NCBI RefSeq assembly: GCF_026151655.1
Contig: NZ_JAMQPN010000002.1
Span: 186,001-250,000 of the forward strand
Length of the DNA stretch: 64,000 nucleotides
From: Leptospira soteropolitanensis
Lineage (GTDB): Bacteria; Spirochaetota; Leptospiria; Leptospirales; Leptospiraceae
Reading direction: 5' to 3'
The notes below the pieces were generated by a model. The model did not search any database and was not told the DNA's origin. It saw only the letters and a program-made list of their open reading frames with translations. Within the stretch, counting starts at the first letter, position 1, and the number at the start of each line of letters is the position of its first letter. Below, piece after piece: positions 19,206-26,536 of this stretch. Made by a program: the position numbers and the translations under genes.

Positions 19206-19223
19206 GTGATAGATTTCTATCAC
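19206..19223. promoter_or_regulatory. 18-bp perfect palindrome in a divergent promoter region
   Basis: GTGATAGA-TT-TCTATCAC is a perfect inverted repeat centred in the 63-bp gap between two divergent genes. A poor sigma-70-like pair (TTGTGA, 16 bp, GATTAT) for the rightward gene would overlap it. This looks like a dimer-binding operator that could control both genes. The regulator is unknown; the site is seen, its function inferred. Confidence 0.45.
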
Positions 19224-19251
19224 TTGATTATCGACAATACAAGTAATTGCC

Positions 19252-20769
19252 GTGAACAAAAGCAAAATCAAAACGACGAATTCTCTCCGCTTTAAGATTG
19301 GACTCTTTTATTCCCTTCTTGCCTTACTCAATATCATCTTTTTTACGGTGATGATTTTTGAAAATCAATCCGATTTGCTTCTCAAAAACTTTCAATTCCA
19401 GTCAGAAAACCTCGCAAATACGATTCTAACTGATATCCAAACGATTGGATTGTCCAGAGAACGAGATGAAAACTTTGAGGTCTTTCGAAAAACACTCAAA
19501 TTATATGAGATCAATGCTTTTACTATTTTCGATTCTAATGGCAAAACTGTGTTATCCGAACCAGAATCGGGACCCGATGTAAAAGTCATTACAGAATCAG
19601 TTCTAAAAAAAACAAAAGAAGTCTCTGCTGATAAAGAAGGAAATTTATTCAAAGCAAGATATAGTTTGGATTTAAATGAATCCGATTTTACGGTCGATTT
19701 TTTATTACCAATACAACTTTCGAATAACGAAGAAGTTTTTTTATATACCCACTTTAATATCTCATCCATCCAAGACCGATTGAAGCAACTTTATATCCAA
19801 GTTGGATATGCAGTTCTTTGGGGGATTGTCTTCCATATCATTTTTGCCGTTCTTGTTTATCGGGCCATATTCAAACGGGTCGGTTCTTTGGAGATTGCTT
19901 CGAAAGACATGGCTCTTGGAAATTTAGAATCCAGAGTGAATTGGGACTTTAAAAGTAATGATGAGTTAGATAGTTTAGGAAAGTCATTTAACTTAATGGC
20001 AGAAGAGATCCAAAACAAGGTAACAACCATTACTCGACTTAATGAAGAAATCAATCAAGAACTACAAATTGGAAAAGAAGTACAAGAGTTATTTTTGCCT
20101 TCTGTGAAAAAGTATAAAAAATTCAACATTGGTAAGTTATATAGACCTATGCGGGAAGTTTCAGGAGATTTATACCAATATTTCCAATTCCCTGAAAAAA
20201 ATTACTATGGATTCTTTTTGGCAGATGCATCTGGTCACGGAGTTTCGGCGGCCCTAGTAACGGTTGTTATGGCAATGTCATTACAAGCCATTATGAAAGA
20301 AAATCATTCTGCAATCCAAGCAATCAACCAACTTGGAGAGGTCATTGCCAATCGTCTCCAAGCATCCTTTTTTGCTACTGGAGTTTTTGTAGTTTTTGAG
20401 GAGCCTGGTGTTGTTAAATTTGTCAATGCAGGACACAACGCACCTTTCATTGTTCGTCCATCTACAAAAGAAATTACCTATGTAGATAGTTCTGGTCCAC
20501 CTTTGGGTATGGGGGATGATATCCAGTATTCTTTAGATTCTTTTCCAGTCCTTCCTGGTGATAAAATTGTACTTTATACAGATGGTGTGGTAGAAACTCC
20601 CATCAAAGAAGGTGGACTTTTTGGATTAGAACGATTTACCGAAGTAGTTCTAAATAATGTTCACCTCTCCAATGCCGAAATTGTAGAAAAAGCGATGGCA
20701 TTACTCGAAGAAAAACATGAGGAATACAAGGATGATGTAACTATGATTGTCCTTGATGTACCGGAATGA
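19252..20769 (+). CDS. Membrane sensor with HAMP and SpoIIE-type PP2C phosphatase domain
   Basis: A 505-residue protein, GTG start, with a first span at about 15-32, an extracytoplasmic sensor region to about residue 180, a second span, a HAMP linker (about 205-260) and a SpoIIE/RsbU-like serine phosphatase domain (about 290-505). Metal-binding motifs are intact: REVSGDLYQ, ADASGHGVSAA, LYTDGVVE and DDVTMIV. Such phosphatases dephosphorylate STAS anti-sigma antagonists in partner-switching pathways; a STAS gene lies at 22333, on the other strand. The next gene overlaps by 4 nt (ATGA). Confidence 0.87.
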   Translation: MNKSKIKTTNSLRFKIGLFYSLLALLNIIFFTVMIFENQSDLLLKNFQFQSENLANTILTDIQTIGLSRERDENFEVFRKTLKLYEINAFTIFDSNGKTVLSEPESGPDVKVITESVLKKTKEVSADKEGNLFKARYSLDLNESDFTVDFLLPIQLSNNEEVFLYTHFNISSIQDRLKQLYIQVGYAVLWGIVFHIIFAVLVYRAIFKRVGSLEIASKDMALGNLESRVNWDFKSNDELDSLGKSFNLMAEEIQNKVTTITRLNEEINQELQIGKEVQELFLPSVKKYKKFNIGKLYRPMREVSGDLYQYFQFPEKNYYGFFLADASGHGVSAALVTVVMAMSLQAIMKENHSAIQAINQLGEVIANRLQASFFATGVFVVFEEPGVVKFVNAGHNAPFIVRPSTKEITYVDSSGPPLGMGDDIQYSLDSFPVLPGDKIVLYTDGVVETPIKEGGLFGLERFTEVVLNNVHLSNAEIVEKAMALLEEKHEEYKDDVTMIVLDVPE

Positions 20770-22310
20770 AAAAGATTTTCTTTTTTTCACTTTTCTTTAT
20801 TCTGTTTTTCTTTTTCGCTTTGGCCTCTGAGTCTATAGTGAGCGTAAAGTTACAGGAACTACGATTTGGAATCCTTCGTGATCAATTGATGAATTACGAA
20901 CTTTCCTCTCAAACTTTAAGAGAAAGATTGAAACAAATGTTCCTCTCCAAAGACGACTATATGTCTGAGGTAAAAGTCAACATTTTGGAATCTGGAATTA
21001 TGAACTCCGAGACCGAAGGGTTAGATTTAAAGATGAGTTGGAAGGACCGTTTTGGCCTCTACGTTATTAATTCAGTTCGTTTTTTAAATTTTAAACCAGC
21101 TTTAGAGTTAGAAGAACAACAGAAGACAATCATACGATTGCAATTTGCATTCTATATGGAAAGAACTAGAAAGTATCCAATAGCCTCTAAAAAGTATCAG
21201 GAATTAGAGGAGTCTGTCACATCTTCTTTATCGGATGAGATGGCATTCACACTTCTTCATCATGGTTATTGTTTGGTGATGATGGGTGAAAGAGAAAAAG
21301 CATTTCTTAAACTTTCTAAAGCTATTGATTTATTTCCAGGAACTCACTATGCGGAAAATGCAAGCCTTCTAGTCAGTTTTTTAGAAGAAGGGGAGAAGAA
21401 AAAAGGAGATCTAAAAAACAAAAAAAAGTCTCCTGATGAATTAGCATATTCGTTATTCCAAAGTGGAGATTACGAAGAAACTTTAAAAACCTTAGAATCC
21501 CTTCCTGTTTTAACCAAAGACCAATCCTATATCAAAGCAAGATCAATGGAAGAGTTAGGTAAAACATCAAATGCTGTTAAAGAATACATCCAACTTGTTA
21601 AGCAGAAAGAAAACAAAGAAGTAGCAATTCGTGCCAACCGCAGATTACTACTCATTGGAAATTTTTACCAAGAAAACAAATCTCTTGTGGCATTTTCTAA
21701 AGAAGAAGCTACAAAACTCGGCGATTCTAAAGCCGCCGAAAACATTGAAGTAGGAAAAAGTTTAGTCCTAAAACCTGTGATCATAGAAAAGGTGCTAAAA
21801 GCGGAAACGGCATCCAACCTTTCTGCGGAGGAAACAAAAGAAATCAACCAAATCAAAGAAGATATCCGAGTATCGCTAGAAGATTCCAAAGAAGAGACAA
21901 CCAAGTTAGCTGCTGTTGTATCGGAAGAAAAGATACCTCTGGTTCCTGAAACGGGAGAGATTGAGGTAAAAACAGCGGAACTTCCCCAGGTTACAAAAAA
22001 GCAGACACAACAAGTTCCACTCAAATTGAAAGTAAAGCTACGAGATGGAAGAGAGGTCATTTGCGAGGAAGTGAAGATTGAAGGGAACCTGGCAATTTTA
22101 CAACTAGGGACCTTTGGCCTGAACCTTCCTTACGATTTGGTGGTTTCTGTCCAAGTTTCCAGTGATAGAGGAGTTGTAAAGATTGTCACTGACTCCGGAA
22201 CGAGAGCCGAATCTCCCCGTTGGATTCAAAATACTTCTGGAGACTGGACAAGTCCCAAATCTACTGAATCCCCAATCCTTCGGACTGAGGTGAAGTCATT
22301 TCGGCTTTAA
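20766..22310 (+). CDS. Exported TPR-like protein with C-terminal LSM-like segment
   Basis: A 514-residue protein with a very hydrophobic N-terminal signal or anchor (residues 1-22), helical repeat sequence resembling tetratricopeptide repeats (about 115-310), a Glu/Lys/Ala-rich linker (about 330-420) and a C-terminal beta segment beginning KVKLRDGREVICEEV that resembles the repeats of the protein at 18124. It is translationally coupled to the phosphatase gene, so it probably acts with that sensor in the envelope. No named family is recognised; the TPR reading is by pattern. Confidence 0.65.
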   Translation: MKKIFFFSLFFILFFFFALASESIVSVKLQELRFGILRDQLMNYELSSQTLRERLKQMFLSKDDYMSEVKVNILESGIMNSETEGLDLKMSWKDRFGLYVINSVRFLNFKPALELEEQQKTIIRLQFAFYMERTRKYPIASKKYQELEESVTSSLSDEMAFTLLHHGYCLVMMGEREKAFLKLSKAIDLFPGTHYAENASLLVSFLEEGEKKKGDLKNKKKSPDELAYSLFQSGDYEETLKTLESLPVLTKDQSYIKARSMEELGKTSNAVKEYIQLVKQKENKEVAIRANRRLLLIGNFYQENKSLVAFSKEEATKLGDSKAAENIEVGKSLVLKPVIIEKVLKAETASNLSAEETKEINQIKEDIRVSLEDSKEETTKLAAVVSEEKIPLVPETGEIEVKTAELPQVTKKQTQQVPLKLKVKLRDGREVICEEVKIEGNLAILQLGTFGLNLPYDLVVSVQVSSDRGVVKIVTDSGTRAESPRWIQNTSGDWTSPKSTESPILRTEVKSFRL

Positions 22311-22332
22311 AATAGATTAGAAATTTGGGATT

Positions 22333-22656
22333 TTAAGGAAGTTCCGATTCTCCACCTAAGATAGTGAAGAATTTATCCAAACTAGATAACTTCAAAATGA
22401 CCATAACATCTTGGCTGACATTAAGAAGGAAAAACTGACCCTCTTCTGACTTGAGTTTCTTTTGAAGATTGGCAAGCAAAGCAATTCCGGAAGAATCCAA
22501 TAGTTTGATATTCACCATATCAATTGCTACTGATTCTGCCCCGTCATCTATGATTTTATGGAGTTCTTTTTTAAGTGCGGGTGCAGAATAAATATCGAGG
22601 GAACCCTCAAGAGTAACAACTGTATGATTTTTAACTTGTTTTGTTGTGAAATTCAT
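22333..22656 (-). CDS. STAS-domain protein (anti-sigma-factor antagonist type)
   Basis: A 107-residue single STAS domain like SpoIIAA/RsbV. The core contains LEGSLDIYSAPALKKEL and the loop KLLDSSGIALLANL, where Asp-Ser-Ser holds the expected phosphorylation site. Such proteins release sigma factors or other partners when dephosphorylated by SpoIIE-type phosphatases. A longer frame from a TTG at 22698 exists, but AGGAAG at 22661-22666 lies five bases before the ATG at 22656, which fixes that start. It ends convergently 22 bp from the phosphatase/TPR operon. Confidence 0.88.
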   Translation of the reverse strand: MNFTTKQVKNHTVVTLEGSLDIYSAPALKKELHKIIDDGAESVAIDMVNIKLLDSSGIALLANLQKKLKSEEGQFFLLNVSQDVMVILKLSSLDKFFTILGGESELP

Positions 22657-22660
22657 TGAA

Positions 22661-22666
22661 CTTCCT
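22661..22666 (-). promoter_or_regulatory. Shine-Dalgarno deciding the STAS start
   Basis: AGGAAG on the minus strand, followed by TTCA before ATG 22656. It rules out the longer TTG-initiated frame beginning at 22698. Confidence 0.7.
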
Positions 22667-22678
22667 ACTGGCACGTAT

Positions 22679-22707
22679 ACTATCTGTTTACTTGCCAAAT
22701 TTGTAAA
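22679..22707 (-). promoter_or_regulatory. Candidate sigma-70-type promoter of the STAS gene
   Basis: Reading the minus strand, TTTACA (22702-22707) and GATAGT (22679-22684) are 17 bp apart, matching consensus at 5/6 and 4/6. Transcription would start about 15-18 nt before the STAS ATG. If it is real, the TTG at 22698 lies inside the promoter, which agrees with the shorter start. Confidence 0.4.
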
Positions 22708-22764
22708 GAATTTTTGTGGAAACTTGTTGCATGGACTTTAAAACCCTTTTGACTAGAAAAAACC

Positions 22765-22944
22765 CTAGGTTTGTAGCCTTTTTAAAACCAAAGTGATTGC
22801 TTGGTTAAAACCATCGTAACCACCCTTGTCATAATCATTCAGTCCTTTATAATCCAAATCACTCATGTCCAAGAGTAATTTCCTCAGTTCATGCTCTAAA
22901 TAATCTTTTCTGATATAAGTAGTTTCAAAAGTTTTCGGATGCAC
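22765..22944 (-). CDS. Small hypothetical protein of 59 residues
   Basis: In the largest gap of the window (22657-23051) the minus strand holds an open frame of 59 codons from GTG 22944 to TAG. It reads as a plausible charged helical protein (RKDYLEHELRKLLLDM) followed by an aromatic-Gly stretch (DYDKGGYDGFNQAI) and LVLKRLQT; it is not low complexity. There is no ATG in frame and no clear Shine-Dalgarno, so it could be a decayed remnant. Family unknown. The rest of the gap holds only the STAS promoter region and the leader of the GGDEF/EAL gene. Confidence 0.45.
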   Translation of the reverse strand: MHPKTFETTYIRKDYLEHELRKLLLDMSDLDYKGLNDYDKGGYDGFNQAITLVLKRLQT

Positions 22945-23051
22945 TTTGCATATCGGACGAAAATTACTTGATTTTTCGAATCATTTTTAGGTTGAGATTT
23001 TAAGAAAATTACGAATCATAAATGTAGAGATAGCCGAGTTCGGCAAATAAA

Positions 23052-25163
23052 ATGGGCAGTCCAATCAGCGTTTTAATACTCGAAAACGATTCTAACAGTG
23101 TCTTTGATTTAGTAAGAGAAATGAAGGCCAATGGTCTAAGTCCTCTTTACCGTGTGGTTGAATCCTATACATCTTGGGAAACAACGGTCCATGAAGAAGA
23201 TTGGGATGCTATTATTTGTAGCACAAGAGAACCTTTTCATTCGGAAATTCCCATTTACCTCCAATACCTAAATGATAAAAAAATTGACATCCCTGTTATT
23301 TTACTCAGCGACCCTGAAGATTTTACAAAAAACTTAAGTTATATGAAGTCGGGTGTTAACGATCTCATTGATCGTAAGAACTTACTTCGCCTAGCGGAAG
23401 TTTTAGAAAGAGAAAGAAGGGAGTTGGTATACAGAAAAGAAAAAAACACTACAGAAACTTTTTTATACCAATCCTTAAAGGAAATCCAACTCCAAAAATT
23501 TGCATTAGACCAAGCCAATATTGTTTCTATCACTGATGCAAACGGGATCATCACTTATGTCAATGAAGCATTTACAAAGGCAACTGGATATACAACCGCT
23601 GAACTGATAGGACAAAATCATAGAATTCTAAAATCGGCAGACAAAACAAAAGAAGAATGGGCTAAAATTTGGGAAACAATCCAAAAAGGAAACGTTTGGC
23701 GTGGCGAAATTAGAAATATAAAAAAAGACGGCGGCGACTATTGGGCGGATACTACGATCGTTCCTTTTACTAGGCAAGACGGCTCTATCTTTCAATATAT
23801 CGCAATCCATCATGATATTACGGACAGGAAACTCGCAGAACAACAATTAACCCACGATGCTTTTTATGATAATCTAACAGGACTTCCCAACAGAGCTTTA
23901 TTTCTTGCACGCATTGAACAAAAAATTTTCGCTTACAATGCGAAAAATACTGGTTATCCGATTTTATTTTGTATTAATATTGATAATTTCAAACGAATCA
24001 ATCATTCATTAGGGAATGAGGCGGGAGACCAAATTTTAGTCATCTTTTCGGAAAGACTAAAACAATTTTCTGATAGTGATGCTATCATCACGAGACTCGG
24101 TGCCGATAATTTTTCGATTTTGCTAACTCATCTTTTGGCTATTGATGAAGGAATTAGTTATGCAATGCGACTTCTTGAGAGGTTAGGAGATCCCATTCCA
24201 CTGGGTGGTTACGAAATATACCTAACTGCTTCCTGCGGAATCTCAGCCTTTGGACTTGGTGGTAAAGATGCTGATGTACTTTTACGAAATGCAGAGATTG
24301 CCATGTTCCATGCAAAATCGCAAAAAGTGGGAACGGTATCCGTTTTCAACCAAGCCATGCAGGAAAAAATCCATTTCCAATTAGAAATTCAAAATGATTT
24401 AAAGAAAGCCTTAACCCATAATGAAATTTTTGTTTTTTACCAACCTGTTTTAGATTTAAAAGAAAATCGAATAGGGCATTGGGAGGCTTTGGTTCGTTGG
24501 CGACATCCGCAAAGGGGAATGGTTTCTCCCGCTGAATTTATCCCACTCGCGGAGGATTCAGGTTTAATTGTCCCTATCACAAGATTCGTATTAGAACAGG
24601 CAGCTAATTTAATAGAGGAAGTTCAAATCAAACAAGGTTTTCCCATCTCCATTGCCGTCAATTTAAGTCCTCAAGTGTTTTTTGATCAGAATATTTTCCA
24701 TTGGATCGTGGATCTGCACAATCGCAGAGGAATTCCATACACCTCTTTACAAGTTGAAATTACTGAAAGTTTAGCGATGAAAAATCTATCGGAGACCGTT
24801 CCAATTCTTTCCAATCTGATTGATATTGGAGTTAAAGTTGCTTTGGACGATTTTGGAACAGGATTTTCTTCGCTTTCCTATCTAGAAAAATTACCTTTAT
24901 CAATTGTCAAAATAGATAAGTCCTTTCTTAGTAACGTGGAAGAAGGATCTAAGGAAAGTTTTTTATTAATTTCTATTATCAATATGGCGCATGACCTTGG
25001 TTATTCGGTTGTTGCTGAAGGTGTAGAGGAGTTGGAACAATTAGAACTTCTCAGGTCATACGAATGCGATAAAATTCAAGGTTATTGGTTATCCAAACCC
25101 ATTGGAAGTGAAGATGTAATCCCATTTATCAAACAATTTTATGCCAAACAGGAAGCAAAATGA
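23052..25163 (+). CDS. Receiver-like/PAS/GGDEF/EAL protein, probable c-di-GMP phosphodiesterase
   Basis: A 703-residue cytoplasmic signalling protein: a receiver-like domain (1-120), PAS (about 150-270), GGDEF (about 275-430) and EAL (about 440-700). The receiver lacks the phosphoacceptor Asp (DAIICSTREP). The GGDEF active-site motif is GADNF (350-354), so cyclase activity is unlikely. The EAL domain keeps EALVRW (Glu478), NLSPQ, EITES, DDFGTGFSSL, KIDKSF and AEGVE, as in active phosphodiesterases. A GCCG-AGTT-CGGC hairpin lies just before the ATG and no good ribosome site is seen. It overlaps the M48 protease gene by 4 nt. Confidence 0.87.
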   Translation: MGSPISVLILENDSNSVFDLVREMKANGLSPLYRVVESYTSWETTVHEEDWDAIICSTREPFHSEIPIYLQYLNDKKIDIPVILLSDPEDFTKNLSYMKSGVNDLIDRKNLLRLAEVLERERRELVYRKEKNTTETFLYQSLKEIQLQKFALDQANIVSITDANGIITYVNEAFTKATGYTTAELIGQNHRILKSADKTKEEWAKIWETIQKGNVWRGEIRNIKKDGGDYWADTTIVPFTRQDGSIFQYIAIHHDITDRKLAEQQLTHDAFYDNLTGLPNRALFLARIEQKIFAYNAKNTGYPILFCINIDNFKRINHSLGNEAGDQILVIFSERLKQFSDSDAIITRLGADNFSILLTHLLAIDEGISYAMRLLERLGDPIPLGGYEIYLTASCGISAFGLGGKDADVLLRNAEIAMFHAKSQKVGTVSVFNQAMQEKIHFQLEIQNDLKKALTHNEIFVFYQPVLDLKENRIGHWEALVRWRHPQRGMVSPAEFIPLAEDSGLIVPITRFVLEQAANLIEEVQIKQGFPISIAVNLSPQVFFDQNIFHWIVDLHNRRGIPYTSLQVEITESLAMKNLSETVPILSNLIDIGVKVALDDFGTGFSSLSYLEKLPLSIVKIDKSFLSNVEEGSKESFLLISIINMAHDLGYSVVAEGVEELEQLELLRSYECDKIQGYWLSKPIGSEDVIPFIKQFYAKQEAK

Positions 25164-25936
25164 TTCGAAAATTAGTATTTTTTTTAGCACTTACTTTCCT
25201 AAATCAATGTAGCACTTCACCCACGGGAAGAAAACAAATCATCCTTGTAAATGATGCAGAAATGAACGAAATGGGGATTGTTGCTTTTTCAGAAATGAAA
25301 ACAAAAACTCCGATCGATTCTGCTACCACTTCCAACCAATATGTTAACTGCATCGTATCTGCTGAGTTAGCAGTCACAACAGATACCACGGGGGTAGATT
25401 CCTGGGAAGTGGTTGTGTTTAGAGACAACACACCTAATGCTTTTGCTCTGCCTGGAGGGAAAATTGGTGTTTATACAGGTATGTTTTTCGTAGCAAAAAA
25501 CAAAGACCAACTAGCAGCCGTCATCGGACATGAAATTGGACATGTGATAGCACGTCATGGAAATGAAAGAGTTTCGCAAAACCAATTAGCCGGTGGATCG
25601 GTAAAAATTTTGGAAAGCCTAGGAAAACCCACTGTGGCAGGAGCTCTTGGACTAGGCGCTAAGTTTGGCGTTTTATTACCATTTTCCAGAGAACACGAAT
25701 CAGAAGCTGATTTGATTGGATTAGAAATTATGGCAAAATCGGGATTCGATCCAAGACAAAGTGTGGAACTTTGGAAAAATATGAGTGCTCTTGGTGGAAG
25801 TAAAACCAATGAACTTCTTTCTACTCATCCCTCTGACGCCACTAGAATGAAAAACTTAAACGCAGCTATGCCAAATGCACTTGTTTTATGGGAAAAGGCG
25901 AAGGCAGAAGGGAAACGTCCCAACTGCCAATTGTAA
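25160..25936 (+). CDS. M48-family metalloprotease lipoprotein (LoiP/YggG-like)
   Basis: A 258-residue exported protease with a lipoprotein signal ending LNQC (Cys17). The zinc site HEIGH (124-128) and the downstream ESEAD helix supplying the third ligand are intact. Size and layout resemble LoiP/YggG or the protease part of BepA, which act in periplasmic or outer-membrane quality control. It shares an ATGA junction with the phosphodiesterase gene, so the two are expressed together although no functional link is obvious. Confidence 0.88.
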   Translation: MIRKLVFFLALTFLNQCSTSPTGRKQIILVNDAEMNEMGIVAFSEMKTKTPIDSATTSNQYVNCIVSAELAVTTDTTGVDSWEVVVFRDNTPNAFALPGGKIGVYTGMFFVAKNKDQLAAVIGHEIGHVIARHGNERVSQNQLAGGSVKILESLGKPTVAGALGLGAKFGVLLPFSREHESEADLIGLEIMAKSGFDPRQSVELWKNMSALGGSKTNELLSTHPSDATRMKNLNAAMPNALVLWEKAKAEGKRPNCQL

Positions 25937-25944
25937 GGTGAAGC

Positions 25945-26490
25945 TTATTCGCAGAGAAGTTTTCTTCCTGCGATTTTACAATTTCTTGCCTTACCGTCAT
26001 CGGTCAGAACTCCGATACCTTCTTGACCATCCGATGTGAAATCACCAGAAACAGATTTACCATCTTTAAAACTATACGTCCCTTTTCCGTTGATTTGTCC
26101 GTTTTGAAACTCTCCCACATACTTGTCCCCATTTTTGAAACTGTATTCACCGGGACCTTGTTTTTTATCTTCTAAGTAGGTACCACTGAATTTTTCTCCG
26201 TCTGAATAGAGAAAACTACCGGCACCATCCCTAAGGTCATTTTTAAAAGACCCAGTGTAAATATCGCCATTATCGTATACATATTTTCCAATGCCGTTAA
26301 CGCAGTTTCCTTCGATACATCCGAATTTTTTTCCACCTTTTTCGGGATCTTCCAGATTCAGTGCTCGTGAATTCGTTTTCGAATCTTGGTTCGCAGTGTC
26401 AGAGACATCTTTCGTATCTTGCGAAGCACAAGAGAAAAACATCGGCAAAAGAACCACTCCACAAACAAAACTGCAAAAAGAAAATTTCAT
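25945..26490 (-). CDS. MORN-repeat lipoprotein
   Basis: A 181-residue lipoprotein (signal ending FFSC, Cys21) with four to five MORN repeats between about residues 65 and 150, for example YDNGDIYTGSFKND and FKNGDKYVGEFQNG. MORN repeats form a beta-sheet surface used for protein or membrane contact; in spirochaetes such lipoproteins are common and mostly of unknown role. It stands alone between a convergent protease gene and the UvrD-type helicase on the same strand. Confidence 0.8.
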   Translation of the reverse strand: MKFSFCSFVCGVVLLPMFFSCASQDTKDVSDTANQDSKTNSRALNLEDPEKGGKKFGCIEGNCVNGIGKYVYDNGDIYTGSFKNDLRDGAGSFLYSDGEKFSGTYLEDKKQGPGEYSFKNGDKYVGEFQNGQINGKGTYSFKDGKSVSGDFTSDGQEGIGVLTDDGKARNCKIAGRKLLCE

Positions 26491-26536
26491 AATTCCCCCA
26501 AAGATAAACCCATTCTAGAAGGTAATTTTTTATAAA

